Shown: positions 36,467 through 44,308 of the stretch, in pieces
How the letters are laid out: each line of letters begins with the position of its first letter
Numbering within the stretch: position 1 is the stretch's first letter
Assembly: GCA_023395515.1 (NCBI GenBank)
Contig: JAEWZB010000083.1
Coordinates: 1 to 64,000 of the forward strand
Reading direction: 5' to 3'
Length of the DNA: 64,000 nucleotides
DNA from: Bacillota bacterium
GTDB lineage: Bacteria > Bacillota > Syntrophomonadia > Syntrophomonadales > Syntrophomonadaceae
Translations under genes and position numbers: made by a program
Notes under the pieces: model-generated
Told to the model about the DNA's origin: nothing
Database searches by the model: none
What the model saw: the letters and a program-made list of their open reading frames with translations, nothing else

Positions 36467-36528
36467 AAGCTAACCCCCTTAATGTCTGATTCTTAATTAT
36501 GGTATTGATGCAAAAAGCTTTAATTCTT

Positions 36529-36879
36529 GTTGAATGTATAAATGTGTAGGAGCCGTTTGACGCAGCATGGAGGATACACCCTGTGAAGGCTCAATAAGAA
36601 AGGGGGCGAACCCCACGGACGGGGGCCGAAAAGCGGCACTCCCGATGTTCGCTGTCGCTCACTATTAAGGTTGTGAGAACGACTCTGAACATGGATGTAC
36701 CTACGGGCACTTCTGATGTTCACTATCGTTCACCATTAAGGATGTGAATAGGAGTGTACCCCTTTCTTATTGAGCCAAGCAGTTGGTGTTTTGTCCTTAG
36801 TGGTGACCGTTAGGGAACATCGTTATGCCCTGTGGGTACCCCATGCGAAGTCTGGCGACGAAATATTTATACATTCAAC
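36529..36879 (+). repeat. R1 structured repeat, copy C (longest complete copy)
   Basis: This 351-bp element has perfect 15-base terminal inverted repeats (36529-36543 and 36865-36879). Nested within are GCATGG with CCATGC (about 36565 and 36841), a 16-bp perfect stem (36590-36605 with 36759-36774), a CCCC/GGGG hairpin, and a CCAA/TTGG hairpin after the long stem. An imperfect 71-bp tandem duplication (units starting at about 36634 and 36705) enlarges the central arm. It fills most of the 443-nt gap; CTAACGAA/TTCGTTAG flanks the right end. Confidence 0.88.
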
Positions 36880-36909
36880 TAACGAATATTATTTGAATTC
36901 AACATTTCG

Positions 36910-38040
36910 TTAGCCCTTTTTCACATATTCCTCAATAATCCCCAATACCAACTTAACATCATTAACTAAATCATCGATTAAAATAAATTCCTCATTAGTA
37001 TGCACCTTTTGCATACCTATACCTAGGTTAGCACAGGGAATTCCGTGGCCATTAATGACACTGGCATCACTGCCCCCGCCGGTACTGGTTAAAACCGGCT
37101 TTATACCAATACTTTCAACTGCTTTAACTGCCAGAGCTACTACCTCATCTTCCGGGTTAAGACTTATTTCGGAATATAGAAAAGTGACTTCAACCTCGGC
37201 TCTGCCGCCCTCAGCTTCTACAATAGTTTTAAAAGTATCGGCCAACTCTTTAGTTAAATCATCTAATTTATGGCGCTTAAGACTGCGGGCTTCCCCTTTA
37301 ACTACACAATAATCAGCTACAATATTCCGCGCCTTGCCTCCGGTAATTAAGCCCAAATTACAAGTAGTCTCCGAATCTATTCGGCCATTAGGCATATTAG
37401 CTAAAGCTTGCGCGGCCAGTTTAATAGCATTAACCCCTGCCTCGGGATTGATGCCGACATGAGCAGCCTTCCCATATACTCTATACTCTATTTCATTTTG
37501 GCAAGGGGACTGAATAATAATAGTGCCGGGAGCTCCGCCCCCATCTAATACATACCCTATGGAGGCTTCTAAAGTCTGAAAATCAAAGGCTTTAGCTCCA
37601 TCTAATCCTTGTTCTTCCCCTACTGTAAAAAGAAATTCCAGCGGAGGATATTCTAATTTATTTTCCCTTAAAATATCGTATGCTTCTATTAATGCCGCAA
37701 TAGCTGCTTTATCATCAGCCCCTAAAATAGTATCACCTTGACTCTTTATGGTTCCATCGGCTACTACCGCTTTAATGCCCATCCCTGGACTAACCGTATC
37801 CATATGGGCAGAAAAAAGCATAGGTTTAGCTTGAATAGTTCCAGGGATACGAACTAATAAATTCCCCGAGTCTCCGCCTACTAAAACAGCCGCTTCATCT
37901 TCTGTAGCTTTTAGTCCTCTTGAGGCCAATTCCTTGATTAAGTAGTCTTTAAACTTGCCTTCTGACCTGGATTCAGAATCTATTTCCACCAAACGGACAA
38001 ATAAATCTATTAAACGTTTTTCATTAACCATAAAATTCAC
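36910..38040 (-). CDS. M20 family peptidase, peptidase T-like
   Basis: The 376-residue metallopeptidase belongs to the M20 family branch often named PepT-like. Metal ligands are in FSAHMDTVSPG (near residue 80), GADDKAAIAALIEA (near 110) and TVGEEQGLDG (near 140), with a late histidine in GMQKVHTNEEFI. A dimerisation domain lies at about 180-290. The start is GTG at 38040 or ATG at 38031, and both have a usable ribosome site. The natural substrate is probably short peptides. Confidence 0.85.
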   Translation of the reverse strand: MNFMVNEKRLIDLFVRLVEIDSESRSEGKFKDYLIKELASRGLKATEDEAAVLVGGDSGNLLVRIPGTIQAKPMLFSAHMDTVSPGMGIKAVVADGTIKSQGDTILGADDKAAIAALIEAYDILRENKLEYPPLEFLFTVGEEQGLDGAKAFDFQTLEASIGYVLDGGGAPGTIIIQSPCQNEIEYRVYGKAAHVGINPEAGVNAIKLAAQALANMPNGRIDSETTCNLGLITGGKARNIVADYCVVKGEARSLKRHKLDDLTKELADTFKTIVEAEGGRAEVEVTFLYSEISLNPEDEVVALAVKAVESIGIKPVLTSTGGGSDASVINGHGIPCANLGIGMQKVHTNEEFILIDDLVNDVKLVLGIIEEYVKKG

Positions 38041-38058
38041 CTGCTCCTTTCTTCTCTG

Positions 38059-38880
38059 CTAGCCCCGTCCCCAATTATCCAAGGCCCGTAAAAATGAATT
38101 TTTCTCTATAGTTTGGGTAAGGGAGTATTTTTCCGTGTAGACATGCATCACAATTAAAAAAACTACGACCCCTATGCGTATGGCTATAGGTAAATAAACC
38201 ATGCATAAATAGCCTAATATCAAGCCTAAAACATTAGAACCGGCATCTCCCATCATGACCTTAGCTTTTAAATCATAGGGAAGATAAGCTAATAATGCCC
38301 CTAATACCGGAGTTATCAGCAGCCAGTCTATATTACCTTTAGCTAAGATTAGCAGAACTAACAGAAAGAAAACAAAGCCTTTTCCGGCCCGTCCGGGTCT
38401 TAGATCCAGCAAGTTAAGCATATTGGTAAAAAGAGCAATTATAAAGGTATTAAGTATAACCTCATACCAAGGGCCTGATAAAAAAAGCGCTAAAAAAAAG
38501 GCGATTAGCCCTCCACCCAGCGCCTTTAGTCCCCCGGTTGTTAATCTGCCTTTAAATAATTGACCAAAATGCCCTTTAAAGCCTAAAGTATCCCTTTGCC
38601 CCCAGACATCATCTATAAAACCTAGAAAGCAAATAGTCATTACTCCTAATAAGAAAAGATGATAATTAACCTCATACCAGGAAAGCAGGCTAAAAAGGCC
38701 AAAAACTATAATCATGGCCATAGGCAGGCTAATTCCTGCACTTACAGGAATATCAATACCCTGATAATTCTTGCGCAGGGCTCCTACTTCAGTTAACATG
38801 GGCATTAACAAATATAGAAGCATCAACTCCAAAATACCCCCAGCCACTAATCCTACCAGGGCCGGAACTATAAGCTGCAT
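38059..38880 (-). CDS. MraY/WecA-like phosphoglycosyl transferase family protein
   Basis: The 273-residue protein has about nine membrane helices and the marks of the polyprenyl-phosphate sugar-phosphate transferases. FLGFIDDVWGQRDTLGFKGH near residue 85 holds the aspartate pair, NMLNLLDLRPGRAGKGF near 152 corresponds to the NxxNxxDGxdG region, and VMMGDAGSNVLGLILGYL near 207 completes the site. It follows the GT2 gene and precedes the peptidase. In this SteA/SteB cluster it may initiate a cell-wall or teichoic-like polymer tied to division, which is inference. Confidence 0.78.
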   Translation of the reverse strand: MQLIVPALVGLVAGGILELMLLYLLMPMLTEVGALRKNYQGIDIPVSAGISLPMAMIIVFGLFSLLSWYEVNYHLFLLGVMTICFLGFIDDVWGQRDTLGFKGHFGQLFKGRLTTGGLKALGGGLIAFFLALFLSGPWYEVILNTFIIALFTNMLNLLDLRPGRAGKGFVFFLLVLLILAKGNIDWLLITPVLGALLAYLPYDLKAKVMMGDAGSNVLGLILGYLCMVYLPIAIRIGVVVFLIVMHVYTEKYSLTQTIEKNSFLRALDNWGRG

Positions 38881-39552
38881 TTACTTCCTCCCTCTTTCCT
38901 TAATAATTACCTTTAATACATCTTTAAACTGCTGGCCTCTATGCAAAAATCCTGATAAATCACGGCCGGTTTCATTATGTTTCATCATAGTTGGTACTTC
39001 TACCACTTTAAAACCTTGTTTTAAAGCCTTAATAGTCATAGCCAATTCTACTCCATAAGCTTCACTAAAAGGGGTTATGGCCTTAAGCACCTCTTTAGTC
39101 ATAGCCCTTTGTCCACTTAGAGGGGCCGTAACCTCCATGGCTCCAGCTTTTTTAATAGCCCGAGCCGCAGTCCCTTTAACTAAACCAAAACCACCTTTAC
39201 GGGTAGGGGGTGGAAAAGCTGCTATAGATAAGTCAGCTTTTTCCTCCAAGAGGGGCCGAATAATTTTGCCGGCTTCCCGGGCACTGCTGCCTAAATCTGC
39301 ATCTAAGAACACTATTATATCTGTATCCAGATAGGGCAAGGAGGCGTTCATAGCTCCCCCTTTACCTAAGTTTTTATCTAAATCAATTAATTCCACATTA
39401 TACTTTCTGGCTGTATCGGCGGTTTTATCAGTAGAGCCGTCATTTATTACTATAATTTTAGTTATATTATCTAACTCATTTACCGCCTGTAAAGTTTCAC
39501 CTAAGCGGGCTTCTTCATTATAAGCCGGTATTACTATGGTTATAGTTTTCAT
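38881..39552 (-). CDS. Family 2 glycosyltransferase (dolichyl/undecaprenyl-phosphate type)
   Basis: The 223-residue cytoplasmic GT-A enzyme starts TITIVIPAYNEEARLGETL. VINDGSTDKTADTARKY and the metal motif FLDADLGSS near residue 88 follow. The C-terminal GVELAMTIKALKQGFKVVEV is common in enzymes making polyprenyl-phosphate sugars. Its start overlaps the SteB gene end by 4 nt. No membrane helix is visible, so it likely acts on the inner face together with the MraY-like protein. Confidence 0.82.
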   Translation of the reverse strand: MKTITIVIPAYNEEARLGETLQAVNELDNITKIIVINDGSTDKTADTARKYNVELIDLDKNLGKGGAMNASLPYLDTDIIVFLDADLGSSAREAGKIIRPLLEEKADLSIAAFPPPTRKGGFGLVKGTAARAIKKAGAMEVTAPLSGQRAMTKEVLKAITPFSEAYGVELAMTIKALKQGFKVVEVPTMMKHNETGRDLSGFLHRGQQFKDVLKVIIKERGRK

Positions 39553-40463
39553 CGGGTTCCACTTCCTAACGATTGTACCGGTAAAGAAGGCATAAATTTT
39601 TGGGCCGTATCCTTTATTCCGTAATTACCCGGCTCTCCTTCCATAGCAAAAACTAAAGATATTTGACCGGGGCTTAAATCAATATTATCGATAGTAGTAA
39701 TATTATTTTGCTGATAATCTTGCATATAAGAGTACTCTATTTTAGATTTTTCTACTCCAAATACTTTGATTCCGTTATTGCCTAAGTGTTCAATTAAACT
39801 TTGATCAAAGCTGGAGGCAAAGTAATGATCTAAACTGTTAGTCCCCCCTACTAAGATAACCCCGGTAATAGGAGTATTAAAATCACCGGTAAAACTTAAT
39901 AAATCATTTTCCTGCATAAATTCAGTAATGCCGTTATCATCCTGATTTAATAAGACAGCCGCCACACTGCCGGCAATATAACGTCTTAATACCTCATAGG
40001 TATCATAGGTATCGTCAATATCCTGGATATCATAATAATTTAAAAGTTTATCTATGATTTCGGGGTTAGATAGATTTATATTAGATAAAACTACCGTTTT
40101 AGATACTACCTGGGCCCCGGCAATGGTAATAGTATTAATAAGACCGGAAGGGATATCAGTATTACCCGTAACTACTATGGCTACATTTTCATCGGCCAGC
40201 CGCTCTTTAACTAAAAAGGGCAGTAAAGCTTGGCTGTAATTTTCATAATTACCTATAATTTCGTCTTTATAAGTATTTTCTTGTACTAACTGGACCTCCC
40301 TATCCTTGAATATAGTAAACTGCTCTTCTAAGCGATCGAGTAATTTCTTTTGCTGGTCAACTAAAATATCATCACCCATGATGGTACTGCCGATCAATAT
40401 TCCTAATCCTAAAGCCAGAAAAACAGCAACTATTGATGCTATATGGTATTTTATATCTATCAT
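39549..40463 (-). CDS. steB: SteB-like membrane protein (MctB/DUF3186 family)
   Basis: The 304-residue protein has one N-terminal membrane helix (about 10-28, DIKYHIASIVAVFLALGLGI), a coiled coil (about 35-75), then an outside alpha/beta domain. Databases often call this family copper transporter because of mycobacterial MctB, but in Corynebacterium the SteA-adjacent member is the division protein SteB. Here it lies 12 nt after the SteA-like gene, so the division role is preferred. Copper-binding residues are not evident. Confidence 0.75.
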   Translation of the reverse strand: MIDIKYHIASIVAVFLALGLGILIGSTIMGDDILVDQQKKLLDRLEEQFTIFKDREVQLVQENTYKDEIIGNYENYSQALLPFLVKERLADENVAIVVTGNTDIPSGLINTITIAGAQVVSKTVVLSNINLSNPEIIDKLLNYYDIQDIDDTYDTYEVLRRYIAGSVAAVLLNQDDNGITEFMQENDLLSFTGDFNTPITGVILVGGTNSLDHYFASSFDQSLIEHLGNNGIKVFGVEKSKIEYSYMQDYQQNNITTIDNIDLSPGQISLVFAMEGEPGNYGIKDTAQKFMPSLPVQSLGSGTR

Positions 40464-40475
40464 TACTACACCTCA

Positions 40476-41597
40476 TTACATGCTAAATAGAATTTGTAGT
40501 TGCAGCCAAATCAAACGGAAAAATGGACGAGTAGCAGGTGAAACCCACAATATTATTATAATCGGGACTAAGGCGGCAATTAATAATTGGATTAAATATT
40601 TACTTTGCAGACTTTGTTGATAAAGCTGACTAACTCCTCGGGCGTCAACTAAGATAGAGCCTACCTTTAGCCGTACTAAAAAGGTACTGCCCATACCTTT
40701 ACGCCCTTTTTCCAGAAAGTCAATCATATTAGAATGAGAACCTACCGCCACCATAAGGCTAGCCCCATATTCCCAGGCTAATATCATAGCTAAATCCTCG
40801 CTGGTTCCAGGCATAGCAAAAGCTTCGGCCTTAAGACCCATTTCGTGTACCCTTTCCATCCCGGGTGCATTGCCATTGGCATAAGCATGTACTATTATTT
40901 CCGCCCCACATTGTAAAGCTTCATCTGAGACACTATCCATATCCCCTACAATAATATCAGGAATCAAGCCAAATTCTAAAAGGGCATCAGCACCACCGTC
41001 TACCCCAATTAAAACTGGACGTTCTTCCTGGATATAGGAGCTTATAGTTTTCAAATCTTCTTTATAGCTACTGCCCCTTACTACAATTAAAACATGCCGG
41101 TTTAACATATATGTATCTAGAGAGGGTACCTCAATATTACCTAATAGGATGTCCTTTTCTTTTTTGGCATATTCTAAAGTATTTTCTACAAAATCATCTA
41201 ATTGGCTTTGAATATTATTATTAGCTTCTCTTAGTTTTTCCTTAACATCTTCTAAAGTCAGGATTTTACCTTCGGCTACCAGTTTCGTACCCCAGTAGAC
41301 TTGGTTATCCTTTATTTCCAGCAAAATCCCCTCTTTGACCTTACTAAAAATATCGGTTCCCACTTCATCTAAAACCGGTATACCTGCTTTTAAAATTTTG
41401 TAAACCCCTTTGGCCGGATATTTACCCGTAATTGAAGGTTGAGCATTTATGACTAATTGCGGTTTTATGTCAATAATAGAATTTGCAGCAACTTCATCAA
41501 TATCATCATGGTTAATAATAGCTATATCGTTTTTCTTAAGTCTTTTAACTAAATTTTTAGTTCGTTTATCCAGGCGGGACCTGCCTTTTATATGCAT
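40476..41597 (-). CDS. steA: SteA-like cytokinetic ring protein
   Basis: The 373-residue protein has an N-terminal domain (about 1-150), a thiamine-pyrophosphokinase-like domain (LIGVDGGADALLEFGLIPD and IIVGDMDSVSDEAL near residues 205-230) and a C-terminal membrane helix (about 340-362). SteA in Corynebacterium sits at the septum with SteB and affects wall synthesis. The start is the ATG at 41597, 7 nt from GAGGTG; the TTG at 41612 has none. Catalytic thiamine kinase activity is unlikely. Confidence 0.82.
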   Translation of the reverse strand: MHIKGRSRLDKRTKNLVKRLKKNDIAIINHDDIDEVAANSIIDIKPQLVINAQPSITGKYPAKGVYKILKAGIPVLDEVGTDIFSKVKEGILLEIKDNQVYWGTKLVAEGKILTLEDVKEKLREANNNIQSQLDDFVENTLEYAKKEKDILLGNIEVPSLDTYMLNRHVLIVVRGSSYKEDLKTISSYIQEERPVLIGVDGGADALLEFGLIPDIIVGDMDSVSDEALQCGAEIIVHAYANGNAPGMERVHEMGLKAEAFAMPGTSEDLAMILAWEYGASLMVAVGSHSNMIDFLEKGRKGMGSTFLVRLKVGSILVDARGVSQLYQQSLQSKYLIQLLIAALVPIIIILWVSPATRPFFRLIWLQLQILFSM

Positions 41598-41693
41598 TTT
41601 ATTACACCTCAACAGTTAAAGAAACATATTTTTCTTAACGAACTCTATAATAGCACTTGCTGTAATTTTAAGCTATTATCAATATATATAGTA

Positions 41694-41728
41694 ACAACCG
41701 CCTGAATCTTGCAGGCGGTTGTTTTTTT
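41694..41728. terminator. Strong hairpin between spo0A and steA
   Basis: A perfect 11-bp stem ACAACCGCCTG/CAGGCGGTTGT with a 7-nt loop is followed by seven T on the plus strand. On the minus strand, where the genes lie, it is preceded by A7 and followed by TACTATATATATT. It probably stops spo0A transcripts at least in part. Confidence 0.65.
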
Positions 41729-41749
41729 ACTATAGATAAGTATAATAAC

Positions 41750-42553
41750 TTAACTAACTTTGTTTTCTAATCTTAACTTATCCGCAATTATAGCAATAAA
41801 TTCAGAATTAGTAGGTTTCCCTTTTTCTCCGCTAATGGTATAGCCGAAGAACTTATTTATTTTATCCAGATCGCCCCTATCCCAAGCCAGCTCTATCGCG
41901 TGTCTTATGGCTCTTTCTACTCGGCTGGGAGTAGTGTCATATTTCTGAGCTATGGTTGGATATAGTTCTTTAGTAACTGCTCCCAAATAGTTTATTTCTT
42001 CAATTACTAATATTATGGCATCCCGTAAGTACTGATATCCTTTAACATGGGCGGGGACTCCAATTTCATGGATAACTTTAGTAACTTCTACTTCCAGATC
42101 TTTGGGTATAGGTGCAGTCATCGCAATGGAAGTTACGGCCACCCTAGGTTCCACCTTAGGTCTGACATCCCGGGCTACCTGCCTCACTCTATCCCCTAAA
42201 ACATTTAAGTTAAAAGGTTTCAAAATGTAATAATCCGCCCCTAATTGCACCGCTTTTTGGGTAATATTTTCCTGGCCAAAAGCAGTTAAAATTATAATTT
42301 TAGGATTAGTTTTTAAATTTAGCTGGCTGACTTTTTCTAATACTCCAATTCCGTCCATATAAGGCATGATTAAATCGAGTATAAGTACTTCAACTTCTTG
42401 TTTTTCTAAAATTTCCAATACTTCCATCCCATTCGTACATACATTGACTAGCTCGAAATCGGGTTCATTTGTAAAATAATCTTGCAGTATTCCACAAAAC
42501 TCTCGGTTATCATCCGCTATTAATACTTTTATTTCGTTGGTATCAGCTAACAT
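41750..42553 (-). CDS. spo0A: Sporulation master regulator Spo0A
   Basis: Spo0A, once phosphorylated, switches on early sporulation. The 267-residue protein has a receiver domain (about 8-125): [15 protein letters not shown] carries the acidic pocket and [17 protein letters not shown] the phosphorylated aspartate near residue 60, with KPFNLNVL later. The DNA-binding domain (about 150-260) contains the recognition helix [22 protein letters not shown] sigma-H-like promoter with an overlapping 0A-box-like sequence lies just upstream. Position after spoIVB is the same as in Bacillus. Confidence 0.97.
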   Translation of the reverse strand: MLADTNEIKVLIADDNREFCGILQDYFTNEPDFELVNVCTNGMEVLEILEKQEVEVLILDLIMPYMDGIGVLEKVSQLNLKTNPKIIILTAFGQENITQKAVQLGADYYILKPFNLNVLGDRVRQVARDVRPKVEPRVAVTSIAMTAPIPKDLEVEVTKVIHEIGVPAHVKGYQYLRDAIILVIEEINYLGAVTKELYPTIAQKYDTTPSRVERAIRHAIELAWDRGDLDKINKFFGYTISGEKGKPTNSEFIAIIADKLRLENKVS

Positions 42554-42598
42554 ATAAGTTTGTCCCCCTCACCATTGATAATGTCTGATTTATTAACC

Positions 42599-42628
42599 CT
42601 TTTCGACTGTTCCCCAAGAATTTCCTGC
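42599..42628 (-). promoter_or_regulatory. Sigma-H-type promoter of spo0A overlapping a 0A-box-like site
   Basis: On the minus strand GCAGGAAAT (42620-42628) fits the sigma-H -35 consensus RnAGGAWWW exactly. After 12 nt comes GTCGAAAAG (42599-42607), one mismatch from the -10 RnnGAATWW. AGTCGAA there matches 6 of 7 bases of the Spo0A box TGTCGAA. This suits Spo0A autocontrol. Confidence 0.6.
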
Positions 42629-42759
42629 TTTTTTTTTCTATCAAATTACCCAATAATGTTCCAGACATTAACAAGATGATACAAACAATCAGATATATTT
42701 TTAGGGGGAAAAATCACTCATATTATCTGCATACCCAATTTTGCTAAGAATTCACAAAA

Positions 42760-44085
42760 TTAATTTGTCGAAACTTTTATTGATGCTGCACTTGCAGATG
42801 GTAATTCCGACAGCATATTGTCCATAAATATCCCATAACCTCGTTCGGGATCATTTAAAAAAACATGGGTAACAGCTCCAATAATACGGGAATTTTGTAC
42901 AATAGGACTGCCGCTCATGCCCTGAATGATACCACCGGTTAAACCCAAGAGCCGGGGATCAGTAACCTTCAATACCATGCCTTTGCCATTTTCCCTTTCC
43001 GGATAGACATTTTCAATTTCAATTTCAAAACGTTCTATATCATCACCGTTGACTACCGTATAAATTTCCGCTTTTCCCACTTGAACCTGATGAGCATAGC
43101 CTACTTCCATAGTATAATCAACCATGGGGTTAGCTATATCATTATCCGTAGTTCCATAAATGCCAAAGTACGTATTTTTGCTGATATTTCCTTCCACACT
43201 GCCTTGACTATTAAATATGCCGATTTTTTCGCCCGGTTTGCCCGGCTTGCCTGGTTTTATAGTTTGAATAGAGGCAGAAACTATTTTCCCTTTAAGCACA
43301 TCAATACCTTGTTTAGTATCAGCATCCATAATTATATGACCTAAGGCAGCATATTCTTTAGTGCTGGGATTCCAAAAGCTCATAGTGCCTACTCCAACTA
43401 CTCCATCCCGGACATATAATCCAATGCGGTTTCTCTGGGTTTCCGGACAAAACTGGGGCTTAACATTTAAGTTAATAATTTTACCCCGTCTTTTTATAGT
43501 TAAATCCAGGGCTTTTTCTTGATGCTCATCAATTATGCGGGCTAAATCGTTTTCGGTGGCCACCTCTTTATTAGCGGTTTTCATTATCAAATCGCCTATT
43601 TCCACCCCCTGGTCTTTAGCCGGATAATGTTTTTGCCCATCACTTCCTATAACCGGGGCAAAACCAACTACCATAATTCCCCGTGATTGCAGTACTACTC
43701 CAATGGAGTGTCCTCCCAAAACTACCCGGTGGGTAGGGACAGATTCAATGGCAATCGATTTAATCGGTATATAACCTAAAAGTTTAAGCTGGACATCTAC
43801 TTTTCCGGGTTTTAAAGCGGCAATTTCATATCCATCTACACTTTTGGTAATAGATATAGTAGGATCTTCCGGACTGGCAAATACACTTTGCGCAGGCTCC
43901 ATAACCAGCATTTGCAGTTTTTCATCTAAAGCGGCCGGCAATTTAAAGGAAATACTGCTAGTCTCACCCACTACTAAGCGTTGGCTATCGGGAAGGCTAA
44001 GCAAAGTTTTAACTTGGGTGGTACAACAAAGGGCCACAAAAAGAATACTAAGGATTATACCAATATAAGGTCTAAATTTGCGCAA
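42760..44085 (-). CDS. spoIVB: SpoIVB serine peptidase
   Basis: SpoIVB is secreted from the forespore and starts SigK activation in the mother cell. The 442-residue protein has an N-terminal membrane anchor (about 5-25), a PDZ domain (about 100-200, with GDLIMKTANKEVATENDLAR) and a C-terminal S55 peptidase domain. The catalytic serine is in GIIQGMSGSPIVQN near residue 390, and the histidine in YAALGHIIMDAD near 250. The frame is open to GTG 44094, but GGGGAG is too close to it; TTG at 44085 has 7-nt spacing. Conserved order with recN and spo0A. Confidence 0.95.
   Translation of the reverse strand: MRKFRPYIGIILSILFVALCCTTQVKTLLSLPDSQRLVVGETSSISFKLPAALDEKLQMLVMEPAQSVFASPEDPTISITKSVDGYEIAALKPGKVDVQLKLLGYIPIKSIAIESVPTHRVVLGGHSIGVVLQSRGIMVVGFAPVIGSDGQKHYPAKDQGVEIGDLIMKTANKEVATENDLARIIDEHQEKALDLTIKRRGKIINLNVKPQFCPETQRNRIGLYVRDGVVGVGTMSFWNPSTKEYAALGHIIMDADTKQGIDVLKGKIVSASIQTIKPGKPGKPGEKIGIFNSQGSVEGNISKNTYFGIYGTTDNDIANPMVDYTMEVGYAHQVQVGKAEIYTVVNGDDIERFEIEIENVYPERENGKGMVLKVTDPRLLGLTGGIIQGMSGSPIVQNSRIIGAVTHVFLNDPERGYGIFMDNMLSELPSASAASIKVSTN
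42766..42772. promoter_or_regulatory. Perfect 0A box at the end of spoIVB
   Basis: TGTCGAA (in TTTGTCGAAAC) overlaps the last codons of spoIVB, about 210 nt upstream of spo0A. It matches the Spo0A recognition site in a place where Bacillus also carries such sites. A chance match of seven bases is possible. Confidence 0.45.
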
Positions 44086-44152
44086 TTTTTTCACTCCCCG
44101 AAGACTTGATATTAACTATTGTCTCCGCGGGGAAGTGAAAGTATACTTAATT

Positions 44153-44254
44153 AGAAAAACTTGACTTGCGCCAAGTCCTCAGACGCAGGCGAAAGACCTA
44201 GTTTTTCTTATACTATCACCATTAAATTATTATACTTTCTGATAGTACAAAAAA
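44153..44254. repeat. R2 intergenic repeat, copy b
   Basis: AGAAAAAC (44153-44160) and GTTTTTCT (44201-44208) flank a GACTTG/CAAGTC hairpin; TTATACTTTCTGATAGTA plus an A-run follows as in copy a (14606-14730). It lies between the terminator of the cNMP/DUF2225 gene and spoIVB. Confidence 0.6.
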
Positions 44255-44274
44255 CTCCCTTGCAGGAGTTTTTT
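44249..44274 (-). terminator. Intrinsic terminator of the cNMP/DUF2225 gene
   Basis: AAAAAACTCC (44249-44258) pairs with GGAGTTTTTT (44265-44274) around a 6-nt loop. T-runs are present in both directions. It lies 35 nt past the gene's stop. Confidence 0.85.
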
Positions 44275-44308
44275 AAATTTTAAATTAAATTACGTTTATC
44301 GGCTTTCT

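Noticed and set aside
36529..36879. CRISPR array from the repeated units in R1 copy C
   Set aside because: Only two imperfect units about 71 bp apart with no regular spacers and no cas genes.
39549..40463. Copper transporter
   Set aside because: That database name comes from MctB; one membrane helix and adjacency to SteA favour the SteB role.
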